Assembly: GCA_963976395.1 (NCBI GenBank)
Contig: CAXBLG010000078.1
Coordinates: 1 to 16,951 of the forward strand
Origin: UBA11612 sp963976395
GTDB taxonomy: Bacteria > Pseudomonadota > Alphaproteobacteria > Rhodospirillales > Rhodospirillaceae
DNA length: 16,951 bases
Reading direction: 5' to 3'
In this document: one piece after another, positions 15,222 to 16,951 of the stretch
How positions within the stretch are numbered: the stretch's first letter is position 1
Layout of the letters: every line of letters begins with the position of its first letter
Made by a program: the position numbers and the translations under genes
The notes under the pieces: generated by a model
The model's input: only the letters and a program-made list of their open reading frames with translations
What the model was told of the DNA's origin: nothing
Databases searched by the model: none

Positions 15222-16358
15222 ATGAAGCACCAAGCGTCCAAAAAACAGTTGGCGAGCTTAGCCGCCGGCGCCATTTGTGCCGCCGCGGCTTTTGGTAGTG
15301 TCGGAATGACAGCATATGCTGAGGATTCAACTCCGGCTCTGAAAGACGGCAGAATTGGTTACGCGCTAACAGATGCGCGTTGGGCAATTCTGCAAACCGA
15401 GAATGGAAAAACCGAATGTCCGGATGGTTTCAACGAGGGGCCGCGCGAGCAGTTCAAGGCGCTGTATCCTGATGGGGGGGCGGTCGCAGACACGCAGCTA
15501 GAGCGAGAAAGCATTGCTCGTTATCCGCAGGATAAGGAGGACAACTTTTCTTATCGTCATGCCAAAGGCAAATACGCCATAGGTTTGAATCTCGATGGAA
15601 AGGTCGGACCCAACGACTTTACCTCAGAAGCAGGTGAGGCTGGTGTCGATAACCAGCTGTTCCGCGCAATCGGATGTACGCGGTTGTTTCGTGCGCCGGA
15701 CGGTACATTCGCCCACTTTACGAATATGTGGGTTCGCGAAATGAATTTTAATCGGATATTGGTCGAACTCTCCAACGTCGATAGCCTTGAAAATGACGAG
15801 TCTGTTGACGTGACAATGTATCGCGGTAAAGACCGTCTGATTACAGATGCGACCGGTGCCAATATTATACCCGGTGGGTCCAATCGCGTGGACGAGCGAT
15901 TTGGCGCAGAGTTTACTCATCATCTCAAAGGCAAGATCGAGAATGGTGTTCTGACGACCGAACCTTCCGACGTGCGCTGGCCTTGGGCTGTGTTCCTTCA
16001 ACGGCCGGGTTTCTATGACATCCATGATTTGCGCTTTAGCGTTAAACTTGGCCCCGAGCATGCCGAAGGGCTGGTTGCCGGCTATGCCGACATTGAGACT
16101 TGGTACGCGCAACTTATTCGCTCTTGGTCGACACATCATTCAAGTTACGGGGGACTCTCCCAGCCGTCGCTCTACCGTCAGATGTATCAGCTTGCCGATG
16201 GCCATCCCGATGAAACGGGGGCGATGACAGCGATCTCCTCGGCCATCACCGTTAAAATGACTCAGGTGTTCATTGAACGCTCAGGGGCCGAAATGGCGTC
16301 TGATCACGATCAGCAAGAACAGCGGTATGTGGCGTTGGATAGCTCACCGGCGCGCTGA
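15222..16358 (+). CDS. Secreted protein of unrecognised family, last gene of the envelope operon
   Basis: The ATG at 15222 follows AGGAG (15211-15215) with a six-base spacer and lies 28 bp after the previous stop. The 378-residue product has a clear Sec signal peptide (KHQASKK, hydrophobic 11-29, cleavage near AYA-E at 33). I do not recognise the family. The mature part has only two cysteines, Cys66 (NGKTECPDGF) and Cys152 (FRAIGCTR), well placed for one disulfide. Notable segments are the acidic/Gly-rich GLNLDGKVGPNDFTSEAGEAGVDNQLFR (about 121-148, in parts like a calcium-type loop), the Trp-rich VRWPWAVFLQRPG and a C-terminal SSYGGLSQPSLYRQMYQLADGHPDETG. It has no membrane segment after the signal and no known catalytic motif. 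Position and signal argue that it works with the haem lipoprotein and DUF1552 protein outside the inner membrane. Confidence 0.82.
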   Translation: MKHQASKKQLASLAAGAICAAAAFGSVGMTAYAEDSTPALKDGRIGYALTDARWAILQTENGKTECPDGFNEGPREQFKALYPDGGAVADTQLERESIARYPQDKEDNFSYRHAKGKYAIGLNLDGKVGPNDFTSEAGEAGVDNQLFRAIGCTRLFRAPDGTFAHFTNMWVREMNFNRILVELSNVDSLENDESVDVTMYRGKDRLITDATGANIIPGGSNRVDERFGAEFTHHLKGKIENGVLTTEPSDVRWPWAVFLQRPGFYDIHDLRFSVKLGPEHAEGLVAGYADIETWYAQLIRSWSTHHSSYGGLSQPSLYRQMYQLADGHPDETGAMTAISSAITVKMTQVFIERSGAEMASDHDQQEQRYVALDSSPAR

Positions 16359-16389
16359 TACGCTGCAGTAAATACTCTTTCCGCATAGC

Positions 16390-16417
16390 AAAAAAGGCAC
16401 CGGTTGGTGCCTTTTTT
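16390..16417 (+). terminator. Strong intrinsic terminator closing the envelope operon
   Basis: GGCACC (16396-16401) pairs perfectly with GGTGCC (16406-16411) around the tetraloop GGTT. A run of six A precedes the stem and six T follow it, so the stem can extend to 12 bp. It lies 31 bp after the stop of the last operon gene. The A-tract makes it potentially active in both directions. Confidence 0.93.
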
Positions 16418-16619
16418 CTTAGCTTCAATTCAAATGCACTTAAGCCTCTCGTAGCGTCATGTTTCGCTTCAACGTGCTCACCCCGCTTGGACTCAACCAA
16501 CACCTATTAGTTGTCTTCAGGTTGAAAAATTTATCCAATATTAGCTAAAGAACGGAATTGATCGGGGCAACTTTAGCGTGCTAATCTTTGGTTATACAGT
16601 TGGGCCTGGGAGGGTAGGC

Positions 16620-16636
16620 GACTGCAGATTGCAGTC
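16620..16636. promoter_or_regulatory. Perfect 7-bp dyad, possible operator or activator site
   Basis: GACTGCA-GAT-TGCAGTC is a perfect inverted repeat with a three-base centre. Its core TGCAGATTGCA is close to LuxR/TraR-type boxes (the tra box has TGCAGATCTGCA, one base longer). It lies about 190 bp upstream of the start of the partial gene at 16823. The regulator is not in the window, so this is a candidate only. Confidence 0.35.
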
Positions 16637-16776
16637 TGAAAGCCGGATTTCGGGAGGAAGTCGGCATATCCGAACAAACTCATTGTAAGCAGCTCGATGA
16701 CGCAGAGCCCGTTGAATTGGTTCGGAGTAAAAATTGATCAACTCTAAATACGCTCGCGTCACGGGTATATTCAATT

Positions 16777-16790
16777 TGGCACTGAATTGC
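16777..16790 (+). promoter_or_regulatory. Sigma54-like promoter element with one-base-short spacing
   Basis: TGGCAC (16777-16782) and TTGC (16787-16790) resemble the -24/-12 elements of sigma54 promoters (TGGCACG-N4-TTGC). The distance between the GG and GC doublets is 9 bp instead of the usual 10. A start near 16802 would leave about 20 nt before the ATG at 16823, a sensible leader. The spacing defect argues against activity. Confidence 0.22.
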
Positions 16791-16822
16791 GGCGTGGCTG
16801 CATAGATTTAGGGAGATTAATC

Positions 16823-16951
16823 ATGATTTATACTGATGCTGTCGTACATAGGGGACGGCACATAGGGGCTATTTCCAAAACCTGGGCAATGACTACGGTC
16901 AGTTCGGTTGCAATGCTGACGGCGACGTTTGCTGCCATGCAAAGTGCGCAA
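16823..16951 (+). CDS. Start of an exported protein (3' partial, runs off the window)
   Basis: ATG at 16823 is preceded by GGGAG (16811-16815) with a 7-nt spacer. The frame stays open for 43 codons to the window end. The N-terminus (MIYTDAVVHRGRHIGAISKT, then AMTTVSSVAMLTATFAAMQSA) looks like a signal peptide with an unusually long, basic N-region and a hydrophobic core from about residue 24 to 40, ending near QSA. Such long N-regions occur in large secreted surface proteins. The mature protein lies outside the window, so its function cannot be judged. It has its own promoter region and is separated from the previous operon by the strong terminator. Confidence 0.65.
   Translation, partial: MIYTDAVVHRGRHIGAISKTWAMTTVSSVAMLTATFAAMQSAQ

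Larger units (their letters stand above)
16418..16822. other. 405-bp intergenic region before the last (partial) gene
   Basis: No credible gene is seen; a 60-residue minus-strand frame (16592-16774) lacks a ribosome binding site and protein-like composition. The region contains a perfect dyad at 16620-16636 and a sigma54-like element at 16777-16790, both listed separately. No clean -35/-10 pair was found; TATATT at 16766-16771 lacks a suitably spaced -35. Confidence 0.6.

Noticed and set aside
16592..16774. 60-residue minus-strand frame in the right intergenic region
   Set aside because: No ribosome binding site, no recognisable domain, and it overlaps the candidate regulatory elements.

Overview
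The window (16,951 bp) reads as a chromosomal stretch of a Gram-negative bacterium, probably a proteobacterium and plausibly a marine alphaproteobacterium. The evidence is a three-part type I secretion system with a TolC-like outer-membrane partner, a PrtD-type ABC exporter, a CHASE2 class III cyclase, Tat and lipoprotein export signals, and moderate GC with ordinary codon use throughout. I saw no tRNA, rRNA, CRISPR array, transposase or integrase. The taxonomic call is an inference from family types only.

Left part (1-7060): the end of a large beta-helix/RTX protein, open at the left edge, faces a type I secretion cassette on the opposite strand. In transcription order that cassette is ABC exporter, HlyD-type adaptor (4-bp overlap) and, after a 138-bp gap, a TolC-family outer-membrane protein. 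Only 24 bp separate the stops of the RTX protein and the TolC-like gene. The simplest reading is that the RTX protein is the substrate of this exporter and is released or displayed as an adhesin-like surface protein.

Middle part (7061-10111): a membrane-bound CHASE2 adenylate/guanylate cyclase lies head-to-head with the exporter operon. It converges on a small stand-alone cyclic-nucleotide-binding protein. Together they look like a sense-and-respond pair: a periplasmic sensor makes cNMP and a one-domain receptor binds it. The cyclase leader can be drawn as a three-way junction whose closing helix covers the ribosome binding site.

Right part (10112-16417): a long AT-rich intergenic region with a good promoter candidate and hairpin-forming leader precedes a four-gene co-directional operon of exported proteins. 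These are a c-type-haem lipoprotein with DUF1587/1595/1592/1588/1585 modules, a Tat-exported DUF1552 protein, a protein with three COG4315-type secreted repeats, and a secreted protein of no family I recognise. A strong intrinsic terminator closes the operon. This envelope module is the best candidate for an undescribed system here.

Right edge (16418-16951): a non-coding region with a perfect 7-bp dyad and a sigma54-like element (one base short of standard spacing), then the start of another exported protein that runs off the window.
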